NCBI GenBank assembly: GCA_016713675.1
Contig: JADJOS010000001.1
Span: 2,232,001 to 2,296,000, forward strand
Source: Acidobacteriota bacterium
GTDB lineage: Bacteria > Acidobacteriota > Blastocatellia > Pyrinomonadales > Pyrinomonadaceae
DNA length: 64,000 nucleotides
Direction: 5' to 3'
Part shown: piece after piece, positions 17,001-26,947 of the stretch
How the letters are laid out: every line of letters starts with the position of its first letter
Position numbering within the stretch: the stretch's first letter is position 1
Program-made: the position numbers and the translations under genes
The notes under the pieces: generated by a model
Told to the model about the DNA's origin: nothing
Databases searched by the model: none
What the model saw: the letters and a program-made list of their open reading frames with translations, nothing else

Positions 17001-17579
17001 TTAGGCTGCGGTCGAAAGTGTTCGGGAAAGGAACAGTTTCGCACTCGACCATTCACGTTTTACGGTCGCGGGCGATATTTGAAGAACTTCGGCGATCTCG
17101 TCAACATTGAGGCCGGCGAAAAATTTCATTTCCACGATCCGAGCTTGGCGCTCGTCGAGTGATTCGAGTATGGTCAACGCCTCGTCGATAGCAAGCACGT
17201 CCAACTGTTTCTTGTCGCCGAAATAGACAGCTCCATCGAGTGTGATCCGCGTTCTGGATTCGCCTCCGCGTTTCTCGCTGTTGTGCCGACGTGCGTGATC
17301 GATCAGGATCTCTCGCATCAATCTCGCAGCGACGCCAAAGAAATGCGTCCGGCTCTCAAAATCGATCGCGCTTTGTTTTGACAACCGCAGAAACGCCTCG
17401 TGAACCAGGGCCGTCGGCTGAAGCGTGTGGTCGCTGCGTTCGCGGCTGAAATAGCCCCCCGCGATCTTGCGCAGTTCATCGTAGACCAACGGGAACAAGT
17501 CTTCGAACGCCTCGTCTCCGCCTGATCTCAAGCTGCTCAAGATCTTTGTTATCGGACCGCCGTCCGAATGCTCCGACAT
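17001..17579 (-). CDS. ECF-type RNA polymerase sigma factor
   Basis: A 192-residue sigma-70 family protein. Region 2 is around DELRKIAGGYFSRERSDHTL and EAFLRLSKQ; HFFGVAARLMREILIDHARR is typical of the acidobacterial/planctomycete ECF group that pairs with protein kinases. Region 4 contains GLNVDEIAEVLQISPATVKR with the recognition helix. The ATG at 17579 (MSEHSDGG) is preferred to 17630, which would add a Cys-rich non-family stretch. It is divergent from the giant LamG gene and upstream of the kinase gene. Confidence 0.92.
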   Translation of the reverse strand: MSEHSDGGPITKILSSLRSGGDEAFEDLFPLVYDELRKIAGGYFSRERSDHTLQPTALVHEAFLRLSKQSAIDFESRTHFFGVAARLMREILIDHARRHNSEKRGGESRTRITLDGAVYFGDKKQLDVLAIDEALTILESLDERQARIVEMKFFAGLNVDEIAEVLQISPATVKREWSSAKLFLSRTLSTAA

Positions 17580-17731
17580 AAGAAATTTAGAAACACAGAA
17601 TAATTCCGTTCCTCCGAAACAGCAAATCATTTTTTACAAAAAAATGAGCCCATTTTCACGCCGTTTTCGCACGTTAGGTAAATAGCAAATTTTTGCCGTA
17701 AGCGGCGGCCTAGCGGCTACGGAGAAAGGTG

Positions 17732-20700
17732 ATGAGAACGAAACTCTATTTGGCGATCATATTAACGGTGTTGTTTATTACGGGAACTTTTGCGTGGAGC
17801 TCAAATGCGATACAAGCGATCATTGCGAACGGTAAAGATTCCGGTGAACTAACTACGGTCGAAACTGCTCCGGCCGCACTTGGTGGGCCTGAATACAATG
17901 CCGTAAATGAGTTTTCTTTGACGCCGGACGCTCCGACAAACATATGGAGGTATGGCTATACGGCCGGCCCATCAGTCGACATCTTCCAACCCTACTTGAA
18001 TTCAAACACGTTCACCCCATGCACCGCGAATCCGGGCACCGGATTCCAAAGCTGGGCGAACTCTAACCCTACCGGTGCCCATATGGGCCGCAACATTAGC
18101 GGCTCGACCTTCTTCTGCGGCCCATTACGCGCTCCTACCGACGTGATCTATATGCATCCGGGAGAAAATGGCGAGCGGTCAGTCCTGCGGTGGACGGCGC
18201 CGAGCGGTGGGACTTATCAGGTTACCGGCGTCTTCGAGGGCACTAACGGCGGGTACCGAGATGCCAGGATTCTCCAGAATGGAACTGTGATAGCGCCGTT
18301 TAACAACATTGTGATCAACGGATACGGTCAACAGTCGTTCAACTTCACGGTGACGGTCGCAGCGGACGACAAGATCGATTTTTCGCTCGGCTGGGGCAAC
18401 GGAACCTGGAATTCTGATGGCACCGGACTTGCCGTAGTGATCGGAGAGCCGGTGACCGCATGTATGACCGCGCCCGCAAATATGCAGGTCAACGTTCCTG
18501 CAGAGAATTCGCCGGTCGATGTGCAGAGCGTGAATACCAACGCTTCGCTGGTTGGTGACGCGACCTATACGGAAGGCAAGGTCGGCCGAGCGTTCTCGTT
18601 TGACGGAAACGGCGACTACGTCCGCATCGACGACAATGCGGCGCAGAAGCCCGCGAATCAACTAACGGCCGAAGGTTGGTTCAAAATGAACTCGCACAGC
18701 GGTCTCCCGCATCTTATCTCGAAACCGCTTCAGATCAGCAATTTCAACTCGTACGCGATCTGGTTCGACGCCGGAAATATTCGAATCGGATATTACCAAA
18801 CCAATGGAACTTTTACGTACTATGACACAGGTTTTGTGCCTGCGCTCGGTGCTTGGAACCATTATGCGATGGTACTGAATACAGATGATTCAGGAGCTAA
18901 CGCCAATACGTTAAAACTGTATGTAAATGGCGTCGAGAGCTTCTCGGGTGCCGCAGGTTTGCCGATCTTTTACAACGGGATCAATGACGCCTACCCGCCG
19001 CACCCATTACTTATCGGCGCTGATTTTGAAAACAACAATCCGCAGTTTTTCCTTGACGGCCAAGCGGACGAAGTTTCGGTCTATGGACGAGCATTATCGG
19101 GTTCTGAGATCTTTGACATAGTCCAGCAGGGGAGCTACGGCAAATGTGCGCCGGCAAATTGTGTTGAACCGCCGAGCGGTCTCGTTTCGTGGTTCGCGGG
19201 CGAGCAGAACGCTCTTGATTCAAAATCGAATAATCACGGCACATTACAAAACGGAACAGTTTTTCAAACCGCTAGAGTCGGACAAGGGTTTAAGTTCGAC
19301 GGTGTGAACGATTTTGTTGAAGTTCCCGACAACGCAAATTTGAAGCCGGCGAATTTGACTCTGGAAACGTGGGTGAAATTCGATTCGTTGACCTCGACGG
19401 TAACGGGAGGTGCACCGTCGGGCTATCAAAATATTATTTTTAAGAAAAATTCGCGTGTTGCCGGAAGCGGGTTTGAAGGCGGTTATAGTCTGGTAAAGAA
19501 TCCCGACAATAGACTTGGCCTCGGTTTCAACAGTCCGGTTGGCGGAACAGATTTCGCGAATTCGACAACTGTCATGCAAGCCGGCGTTTGGTATCACGTC
19601 GTCGGAACTCACGACGGTACGAACATAAGACTTTTTGTTAATGGAACGCTGGAAGGAGCAGGCACCGCGACATTCCCCATCGATTACGGGACCACGCCCT
19701 TGTACCTGGGCAATTCGCAGGTGCCGTTTAGCGGTTTTTTCAACGGCGTGCTTGACGAAACCTCGATCTATGATCGAGCCTTAACAACACCCGAAGTCCA
19801 ATTGCTCTTCAATGCCGGGCAAAGCGGCAAATGCAAGCCTTCGCCGATCGATCCGACGGCGAATCAGGTCGCTTGGTTCACTGGCGACGGTGACGCGCGT
19901 GATCTGAAAGAGTCGGCGATAGTTGGTACGTTACAAGGCGATACGACCTATCGAGTTGGCAAAGTAGCACAAGCGTTCAAGCTCGATGGAAACGGCGACT
20001 ATATCTCGACCCCCGACAATGCTAAATGGGATTTCGGCACCGGCGATCTCGCGATCGAAGGCTGGATCAACACTCCGAGCGGCACCGGCGTCCAACGCAT
20101 AATCTCTGCGGGAGCTATGTCCGATGGGCCAAATAATCTCTGGTCATTGGGCTACGGAGACATTTGTGCTTGGGGCTGCGGTCAGCGTATAAATCTTGCG
20201 GTTCATAACGGCAGCGGCAGCTACTCGGATTTCTCGTCGGATCAGATCGCTATTCGGCCGAACACTTGGCATCACTTTGCGGTCGTCAGGTCAACGACGG
20301 CATTCACCTTCTATTTTGACGGTGTTGCTGTAGGAACAAGATCCGTTGGTGCCGGCTACGCGCTAAATGGCGGCAGCACCGGTGCAATTTTAGGTGCGCG
20401 CTATAACACCAGTCCGTCCGACAGATTCGAATTTGCCAATGGGATGCTCGACGAGATTTCTATTTACCAACGTGCGGTCACTGGAAATGAGATCGCTTCG
20501 GTCTACAACGAAGGTGTTGCAGGAAAGATCAAGACCAAGACTACCCTTGCCGGAACAAACGACACGACGCAGATCTCAGATGCGACCGTAACTTTTGCGA
20601 ATGTCACAATAGGTGGCTATATTTCGCAGAACGGCATCGACCTTGGCCTGATGCCCACACTTCCGCCGAACACGACCTTCACAGGCCTCGCTTACAATAT

Positions 20701-23700
20701 TTCGACAACGGCGGCGTATCAAAACGGAAACGCGGACGACGTTCGCGTGTGTTTCAATTTGCCTGCTCTCTCGGCTATTGGTGCGGGCGGCCTGCGGCTG
20801 CTGCATCTGGAAAGCGGCAATTGGATCGACCGAACCGCGAGCGGAAACAGCCTCTCAAATTTCTGCAGCGACAATCTCAGTTCGCTATCGCCATTCGTTA
20901 TAGTCGAGGGCACCGCACCGTCGAGTTACGGCATCAGCGGACGCGTAACGACGGGCGGCAATGGCCTCGCAAACGTGCTTGTCACGCTCGGCGGCGATGA
21001 AAGCTCTACGGCAACGACAAACGCGAATGGTGATTACTCGTTCGGAAGTCTAAACGGCGGCGGCAACTTTACCGTAATACCATCGCTCGCGGGCTACAGT
21101 TTTGACCCAATAAATCGTAATTACAATGCGTTGTCCGAGAACGTTTCAAATGCACACTTCACAGCGGCCTTGATGCCGACAGTTTCCATCAGCGATGTTA
21201 CGGTGACCGAGGGAGATTCGGGCTCGGTCAACGCGAATTTCAACGTGACCTTGTCAACGGCGTACGTGAATGACGTTACGGTCTTCTTCTCGTCCTACGA
21301 CGAAACTGCGACTGGCGGTGTCGATTATACGTCGGTGGGCAGTAGTGTGACCTTTATCGCTGGCGAAACAGCAAAGGTTGTCAGCGTCCCGGTGCTAGGC
21401 GACACTTTGGACGAGACAAATGAGACATTCAGCGTATTCCTGAGTTCAGTCGTTGACGCCACCGTCCTCGACGGCGATGCGACCGGCACGATCACGGACA
21501 ATGACGAGCCACAATGCGTAACGGCGCCAACGGGCCTAGTAGCTACCTTCAAGGGCGAAAACACCTCAACTGATTCACAAGGTGCGAACAACGGTTCAGT
21601 GAATGGAACAGTCACGTATTCAGCCGGCAAGGTAGGACAATCGTTCAACTTTGGCGACACTGGAGCCAATGTTAGCGTTCCCGATTCGCCAAGCTTGCGT
21701 CCAGACAGTTTCACCATCGAAGGCTGGTTCAACTTTACGAACTACTCGAACGAATTTCGAATGCTGCTCAACAAACCGTCTGCCGATCCGTCGTACAGCT
21801 CATACAATCTTTTCATCTACGGTGGAGCGCTCAATGCACAGTCAACAGATGGGTCAAATTTGGGCAATACTTTGTACTATACGCTAAATCCGGTTGAGGG
21901 ACAGTGGTATCACATTGCGTTTACACGACAGGCCGGTGGCCAGATGACGCTTTATGTGAATGGCGTCGCGGTTGACAGTCAAGCATCGAATCCGTCGGTC
22001 GGATACACAAACTCGCCGCTCACGTTCGGCAATTCATACGATGCATCGCTTCAAGGCAAGATCGACGAACTCTCGATCTATGATCGTGCATTGACCGGCT
22101 CCGAGATACAGTCGGTATTCAACGCAAATACTGCCGGCATTTGTCCTACGGGGCAGTGTGTCTCAGCACCTGCGGACCAAACAGCCTGGTATCGCGGCGA
22201 GGGCAATGCAAACGATTCGCAGGGAACAGGCAATGGTGCGGGATTCAATGGCGTTACATACACAGCAGGAAAGGTCGGGCAAGCGTTCGATCTCCCGGAC
22301 GGTAATGCTCACGTTCAAGTTCCTGATTCGGCAGCAATGCGACCGACGAACTTCACCGTTGAAGGCTGGTTCAATTTCTCAAGTTACAACAATGAATTTC
22401 GGCAGTTGATCGGCAAAAGTTCCGCTGATCCGTCTTACAGTTCATACGTGATCTACATATATGGCGGCTTACTTACGGCTTCATCGACAAATGGCGTTGA
22501 TCTTGGAAATTCGCTGAATTATTCACTAGCACCAATTCCCGGCCAGTGGTATCACATCGCATTTACACGCCAGGAAGGCGGCTCGCAGACACTGTATGTT
22601 AACGGAGAAGCGGTCGATTCTGATACAGCAAACTCGATCGCGTATGCGAATACTCCGCTAATACTTGGTCATGATACAGGCGGCTCGATCCACGGCAAGA
22701 TCGACGAAGTCTCGATCTTTGGCCGTGCAATGTCTGCGGTTGAGATCCAATCCATTTACACGGCGGGCGGAGCAGGAAAATGTCCGAATGGAGCATGTGT
22801 TACTGCACCGGCCGACCTACAAAGTTGGTATAGATTCCAAGGCAACACGAGCGATGTGTTTAATCTTCATCCCGCAGGAGCACAAGGAAATCCTACATAC
22901 GTCGCGGGAAGAGTTGGCCAGGCGATCAACCTTGACGGCGCGGACGACAGCGTCGATCTCGGCAGTTGGTTTAACTATCAGACGTTCTCAATTTCGATGT
23001 GGATCAATGTTGCTCCGTTTAGCGAGCAGCCAACATTTGCGAACATAATAGATAACAACCACACCGGCGGAACCAATTGGGTGATGCAACGCGTGGCGAA
23101 TGAAAACCGCTATGCATTTGGAGACAATTCGGGCGGCGAAGTCTTTTTCGTCCCGACGCCAAACACATGGCAGCATCTGACCGTTATCCGCGATCCGACG
23201 GCCGGGATCAAGGTCTATCTCGACGGCACCCTCGTTGGTGAAGACACGACCGTTGGCACGATTCCGTATAACGGAGCTCAGTTTCTCCGTCTCGGACGTT
23301 GGGGCGGCGGCGGCCGTCATCTCAAAGGCAAGGTCGACGAACTCGACATTTATCCTCGAGTATTGACTCCGACAGAGATCACGTCGATGTACAGTGCCGG
23401 AAGTGCAGGCAAATGCGTGCCTCCTCAGTGTGCCGAAACGCCGGCCAATCAGGTCACGACATTTAAGGCTGAGAACAACGCCAACGATTCGCAAGGCACC
23501 AATAACGGCACTGCGAATGGCGGCGTGACATATGCATCGGGCAAAGTCGGTCAGGCGTTCAACTTTGGCGACACAAGCGCGAATGTAAGCGTTCCAGATT
23601 CACCAAGCTTGCGTCCGGACAGCTTCACGATCGAAGGCTGGTTCAATTTTACGGGCTACTCGAACGAATTTCGATCGCTGCTCAACAAGCCATCTGCCGA

Positions 23701-26239
23701 TCCTTCTTACAGCTCGTACAGCCTGTACATTTACGGCGGACTTTTAAATGCTCAATCAACGGATGGAGCAAATTTGGGCAATAGCCTGTCTCACGGGCTG
23801 TATCCGACGCCCGGACAGTGGTATCACATCGCGTTCACAAGACTGGCGGGCGGCCAGATGAAATTGTATGTGAATGGCGTCGAAGTCGACAGCCAAGCAT
23901 CGAATGCCTCGGTCGGCTATTCAAGTTCGCCGCTCACATTCAGCAACGGAACTGATGCAGCTAATCAAGGAAAGATAGACGAGATCTCGATCTACAACCG
24001 TGCTCTCTCGGCGCCCGAGATACAATCGATCGTCGATGCCGACTCAGTGGGCAAATGTACGACGCTTGGTTGCGATGCGGCAGATTACCAGTTCAACGAT
24101 GACCTGACCAGCACTATTCCGGGTGCACTAGCACTGTCATATATTGGGACGGGACAGACGTTTGCGACCGAGACGGTCAACGGTGTGCCGGAGCGTGTAA
24201 TGACGTACACCGGCGGCAATGCAGTCGAATTGCGTCCGACTTCCGGCGTGATCCCTTCGAACCAGTACGAGATCACGATTGTTACTCGTTTGAATCAAAA
24301 TTATAACTACAACCGAATATTAGATTTCAAAGACGGGACGACTGATTCGGGGCTATATGTGACATCCGGACAGCTTATCTTCCTGCCGGGCGGCAACGGC
24401 GGACCTGTCATTCCGCCGGGCGTTTACGTTGAGATCAAACTGACGCGAACGGCAGCCGGCATCGTCAAAGGCTACGTGAATGGCGTTGAGCAGTTCAGCT
24501 TTAACGACACCGGCAACAATGCTGTGATCAGTGCGACCAATGCTCTCAGATTCTTCAAAGATGACGGTGGCGAGCATTACGGCGGAGCAATCGCCAGAAT
24601 TCAGTTGTCGGCCGGAGGCTGCGGGTCGACGCATTCGATCTCAGGAAACATAGATAACGGAACCAGCAATATGAGCGGCGTCTCAGTGACCATATCGGGC
24701 GGTACAAATGCCTCGACAACGACAGATGCGAATGGCAATTACACGTTCGCAAATCTGCCATCCGGCTTGAATTACATAGTTACGCCAACGCTGGCGAACC
24801 ACACATTCACGCCGCCAACGCGGACGTACAATACACTCGCGGCAGATATGACCGACGCTGATTTCACAGGCGCAAACTCATGCACATTCTCGCTCAGCCC
24901 CGATAATGCCAATTTTACTGCGGCTGGCGGCAGTGGTTCATTTAACGTTACGACGCAGCCGGGCTGTCAATGGACAGCGGCTGCGAGCAGTAATATTGCC
25001 CCTTGGGTGACCATAAACGGTGCGTCCAGCGGCACCGGCAACGGGACTGTTAATTATACCGTCGAAGCGAATACGTCGATACTTCGGTACGGCGACGTTC
25101 TCATCAATGGTGCGATAAGCCACTTCATCGGTCAGGAGACGGGAATGGGAACTTGCCCGACGGTCACGCCGGTAACATATGGCACGACGTTAAATGGGGC
25201 ATTAGCCGTCAGCGATTGTGATCTCAGTGGACGCTACACCGACCAGTTTTCGTTTAGTGGGACGGTAGGCGACCGCGTTTTGATTCGCTTGAGTTCAAGT
25301 GATTTTGCCGAGTCGCTTATTCTCCACAATCAAGCTAACACCGCGATCTATACGTTCACGACTGGCGGAGCCGCGAACGATGCACGTATCCCGAACAGCT
25401 ACGGATTTTACACGCTTCCGGCAACCGGAACTTATATAATCTCTGCCTCAAACTGGGGCAACGGCGGTTCGCCGACGGGCAATTACACTCTCTCGCTGCA
25501 TTCCGATCGAACGGTGCCAGGCGTTACGCCGCCTAGCGGACTGATCGGCTGGTATGCCGGCGAAGGCGACACTCGCAATCAGCAAGGCAATAGCACCGGC
25601 ACTTTCAACGGCACGGCGACTTATCTGACCGACTACGCCGGACAATCGTTCAGCATGAATGGAACCGACCGCTACGTCGAGGTTCCGTCCGCAAGCGAGT
25701 CGTTCATCGTCTCGTCGATCTCGGTCGAAGCTTGGGTGAACACCACGACCTTGAGCGGTGATCCGAATACGCCTTCCCCGAGGTATCGCACGATAGCTTC
25801 GAAGTACAACGGCAACGGTGCCGCGAGTTGGTCGCTCGATATGGAAGAAGGCGGAGCGATCACATTCTACGTTTACGACGGTTCCTCGAATACTTACAGA
25901 GGTGTTCGAACCGTCGGTGCCGCGGCGTTCTTGACCGCAAATGAATGGAAACATGTTGCAGCCACATTCGATCAAACCACGCAAGAGATCCGATTGTTCA
26001 TCAATGGCTCCGATGCTGGGCAGTTGGTCGCCGGTTCGGCGAACAGCATTAGCGGTATCGGACAGAATAGTTCACCGCTTCGAATCGGTTCTTACAACAA
26101 CGGCAGCTCTGTCATGGGCTATTGGCAAGGCCGTCTCGATGAAGTTTCGATCTATAACCGAGCCATAACTCACGACGAGGTCAAATCGATCATCGACGCG
26201 GGCCGTATCGGCAAAGATCAAGTCGGCGGCGATCAATAA
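17732..26239 (+). CDS. giant secreted multi-LamG surface protein, main part (frameshifted near its end)
   Basis: The frame encodes 2,835 residues after a signal peptide (LYLAIILTVLFITGTFAW) and a GGAGAAAGG ribosome site. Modules by position: N-terminal beta-sandwich (to about 18450); LamG units at about 18541-19140, 19165-19815, 19850-20530; a helper domain to 20920; a carboxypeptidase-regulatory-like domain 20923-21170; Calx-beta 21174-21510 (VTEGDSGS, TDNDEP); LamG 21516-22140, 22155-22785, 22795-23410, 23425-24055; a divergent concanavalin-like unit 24070-24625; a second regulatory-like domain; a BACON-like domain 24882-25140; a PPC-like domain to 25505; and a last LamG to about 26210. Most LamG units end GKC followed by a second Cys 4-5 residues on. 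Removing one A at 26213-26215 extends the protein to 26852. It is likely adhesive or carbohydrate-binding. Confidence 0.85.
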   Translation: MRTKLYLAIILTVLFITGTFAWSSNAIQAIIANGKDSGELTTVETAPAALGGPEYNAVNEFSLTPDAPTNIWRYGYTAGPSVDIFQPYLNSNTFTPCTANPGTGFQSWANSNPTGAHMGRNISGSTFFCGPLRAPTDVIYMHPGENGERSVLRWTAPSGGTYQVTGVFEGTNGGYRDARILQNGTVIAPFNNIVINGYGQQSFNFTVTVAADDKIDFSLGWGNGTWNSDGTGLAVVIGEPVTACMTAPANMQVNVPAENSPVDVQSVNTNASLVGDATYTEGKVGRAFSFDGNGDYVRIDDNAAQKPANQLTAEGWFKMNSHSGLPHLISKPLQISNFNSYAIWFDAGNIRIGYYQTNGTFTYYDTGFVPALGAWNHYAMVLNTDDSGANANTLKLYVNGVESFSGAAGLPIFYNGINDAYPPHPLLIGADFENNNPQFFLDGQADEVSVYGRALSGSEIFDIVQQGSYGKCAPANCVEPPSGLVSWFAGEQNALDSKSNNHGTLQNGTVFQTARVGQGFKFDGVNDFVEVPDNANLKPANLTLETWVKFDSLTSTVTGGAPSGYQNIIFKKNSRVAGSGFEGGYSLVKNPDNRLGLGFNSPVGGTDFANSTTVMQAGVWYHVVGTHDGTNIRLFVNGTLEGAGTATFPIDYGTTPLYLGNSQVPFSGFFNGVLDETSIYDRALTTPEVQLLFNAGQSGKCKPSPIDPTANQVAWFTGDGDARDLKESAIVGTLQGDTTYRVGKVAQAFKLDGNGDYISTPDNAKWDFGTGDLAIEGWINTPSGTGVQRIISAGAMSDGPNNLWSLGYGDICAWGCGQRINLAVHNGSGSYSDFSSDQIAIRPNTWHHFAVVRSTTAFTFYFDGVAVGTRSVGAGYALNGGSTGAILGARYNTSPSDRFEFANGMLDEISIYQRAVTGNEIASVYNEGVAGKIKTKTTLAGTNDTTQISDATVTFANVTIGGYISQNGIDLGLMPTLPPNTTFTGLAYNISTTAAYQNGNADDVRVCFNLPALSAIGAGGLRLLHLESGNWIDRTASGNSLSNFCSDNLSSLSPFVIVEGTAPSSYGISGRVTTGGNGLANVLVTLGGDESSTATTNANGDYSFGSLNGGGNFTVIPSLAGYSFDPINRNYNALSENVSNAHFTAALMPTVSISDVTVTEGDSGSVNANFNVTLSTAYVNDVTVFFSSYDETATGGVDYTSVGSSVTFIAGETAKVVSVPVLGDTLDETNETFSVFLSSVVDATVLDGDATGTITDNDEPQCVTAPTGLVATFKGENTSTDSQGANNGSVNGTVTYSAGKVGQSFNFGDTGANVSVPDSPSLRPDSFTIEGWFNFTNYSNEFRMLLNKPSADPSYSSYNLFIYGGALNAQSTDGSNLGNTLYYTLNPVEGQWYHIAFTRQAGGQMTLYVNGVAVDSQASNPSVGYTNSPLTFGNSYDASLQGKIDELSIYDRALTGSEIQSVFNANTAGICPTGQCVSAPADQTAWYRGEGNANDSQGTGNGAGFNGVTYTAGKVGQAFDLPDGNAHVQVPDSAAMRPTNFTVEGWFNFSSYNNEFRQLIGKSSADPSYSSYVIYIYGGLLTASSTNGVDLGNSLNYSLAPIPGQWYHIAFTRQEGGSQTLYVNGEAVDSDTANSIAYANTPLILGHDTGGSIHGKIDEVSIFGRAMSAVEIQSIYTAGGAGKCPNGACVTAPADLQSWYRFQGNTSDVFNLHPAGAQGNPTYVAGRVGQAINLDGADDSVDLGSWFNYQTFSISMWINVAPFSEQPTFANIIDNNHTGGTNWVMQRVANENRYAFGDNSGGEVFFVPTPNTWQHLTVIRDPTAGIKVYLDGTLVGEDTTVGTIPYNGAQFLRLGRWGGGGRHLKGKVDELDIYPRVLTPTEITSMYSAGSAGKCVPPQCAETPANQVTTFKAENNANDSQGTNNGTANGGVTYASGKVGQAFNFGDTSANVSVPDSPSLRPDSFTIEGWFNFTGYSNEFRSLLNKPSADPSYSSYSLYIYGGLLNAQSTDGANLGNSLSHGLYPTPGQWYHIAFTRLAGGQMKLYVNGVEVDSQASNASVGYSSSPLTFSNGTDAANQGKIDEISIYNRALSAPEIQSIVDADSVGKCTTLGCDAADYQFNDDLTSTIPGALALSYIGTGQTFATETVNGVPERVMTYTGGNAVELRPTSGVIPSNQYEITIVTRLNQNYNYNRILDFKDGTTDSGLYVTSGQLIFLPGGNGGPVIPPGVYVEIKLTRTAAGIVKGYVNGVEQFSFNDTGNNAVISATNALRFFKDDGGEHYGGAIARIQLSAGGCGSTHSISGNIDNGTSNMSGVSVTISGGTNASTTTDANGNYTFANLPSGLNYIVTPTLANHTFTPPTRTYNTLAADMTDADFTGANSCTFSLSPDNANFTAAGGSGSFNVTTQPGCQWTAAASSNIAPWVTINGASSGTGNGTVNYTVEANTSILRYGDVLINGAISHFIGQETGMGTCPTVTPVTYGTTLNGALAVSDCDLSGRYTDQFSFSGTVGDRVLIRLSSSDFAESLILHNQANTAIYTFTTGGAANDARIPNSYGFYTLPATGTYIISASNWGNGGSPTGNYTLSLHSDRTVPGVTPPSGLIGWYAGEGDTRNQQGNSTGTFNGTATYLTDYAGQSFSMNGTDRYVEVPSASESFIVSSISVEAWVNTTTLSGDPNTPSPRYRTIASKYNGNGAASWSLDMEEGGAITFYVYDGSSNTYRGVRTVGAAAFLTANEWKHVAATFDQTTQEIRLFINGSDAGQLVAGSANSISGIGQNSSPLRIGSYNNGSSVMGYWQGRLDEVSIYNRAITHDEVKSIIDAGRIGKDQVGGDQ
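21516..22142 (+). repeat. LamG unit nearly duplicated at 23425-24057
   Basis: This unit and the one at 23425-24057 share long stretches at both DNA and protein level, for example PDSPSLRPDSFTIEGWFNF and KPSADPSYSSY. The unit between them at 22155-22785 is related but more diverged. This points to recent intragenic duplication and is a likely site for recombination or assembly collapse. Confidence 0.75.
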
Positions 26240-26282
26240 TCAGACGACCGCTACGCTTGGCACATCGACGATCAACTTTGCG

Positions 26283-26852
26283 GTGGCAACGACCGGAACT
26301 GCAACCGAGACGCCGATAGATGGAGCCGCTTTGCCGGCTCCGCTTCCTGTTGGTCAAGCGCTGCACTTGGCGTTTAACATTTCGACGAATGCACCGTTTA
26401 CCGGTAACGCGACCGTTTGCTTTGCGGTGCCGACCGTCACGCCTGCGGAATTTGCCGATCTTAAGGTCTATCACCTCGAGGCCGGCGTTTGGGTCGATCG
26501 AACGGCTCCGGGCAACGTGTATCCGACGCTGTGTTCATTGACTCCATCGTTCTCGCCGTTCGCGATCGCGAAACCGCTGGTGCCAAGTTCTTCGACCGTC
26601 AGCGTCAGTGGACGCGTGCTAACTGCGAATGGTCAAGGGATCAAAAACACGATACTGTCACTCTCGTTAGCAGATGGAACGGTCGTTCGGACGCGAAGCT
26701 CGTCGTTCGGCTACTATCGTTTCGACAATGTCGAGTCAGGACAGTCCGCGGTGCTCTCGATCCACTCGAAGCGTTACACATTCGCTCAACCGAATCGTGT
26801 GATATCAATTTCCGACGATCTAACAAGCGTCGATTTCATCGCCGAACCGTAG
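26283..26852 (+). CDS. C-terminal part of the giant LamG protein, in a shifted frame
   Basis: The frame is coding from about 26214 (KIKSAAINNQTTATLG) to the stop at 26850-26852; the first ATG in it is at 26283 and has no ribosome site. It continues the upstream protein: the sequence after the shift matches the helper domain seen once already inside that protein (GKIKTKTTLAGTNDTTQ and VCFNLP; here VCFAVP, LEAGVWVDRTAPG). It ends with a carboxypeptidase-regulatory-like module containing SSFGYYRFDNVESG and SKRYTFAQPNR, homologous to the end of the propeller protein at 6099. It is not an independent gene in my view. Confidence 0.8.
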   Translation: MATTGTATETPIDGAALPAPLPVGQALHLAFNISTNAPFTGNATVCFAVPTVTPAEFADLKVYHLEAGVWVDRTAPGNVYPTLCSLTPSFSPFAIAKPLVPSSSTVSVSGRVLTANGQGIKNTILSLSLADGTVVRTRSSSFGYYRFDNVESGQSAVLSIHSKRYTFAQPNRVISISDDLTSVDFIAEP

Positions 26853-26875
26853 TTGACCCGCGATTTGGCGACGAT

Positions 26876-26911
26876 GGGCGAGCTGTATTTGCGGCTCGTC
26901 CTTTCTGTTTT
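26876..26911 (+). terminator. Rho-independent terminator after the LamG gene
   Basis: gggcgagc (26876-26883) pairs with gctcgtcc (26894-26901) with one G-T pair, followed by ctttctgtttt. It lies 24 bp after the stop of the shifted C-terminal frame, which supports that frame as the true end of the gene. Confidence 0.55.
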
Positions 26912-26947
26912 GGCGACACTAGGCTAAAATCTGACCTTGTTAATATT

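Noticed and set aside
26489..26947. Long upstream extension of the asd reading frame
   Set aside because: It overlaps the C terminus of the LamG protein in another frame and shows Arg/Ser-rich shadow composition; the family start is at 26948.
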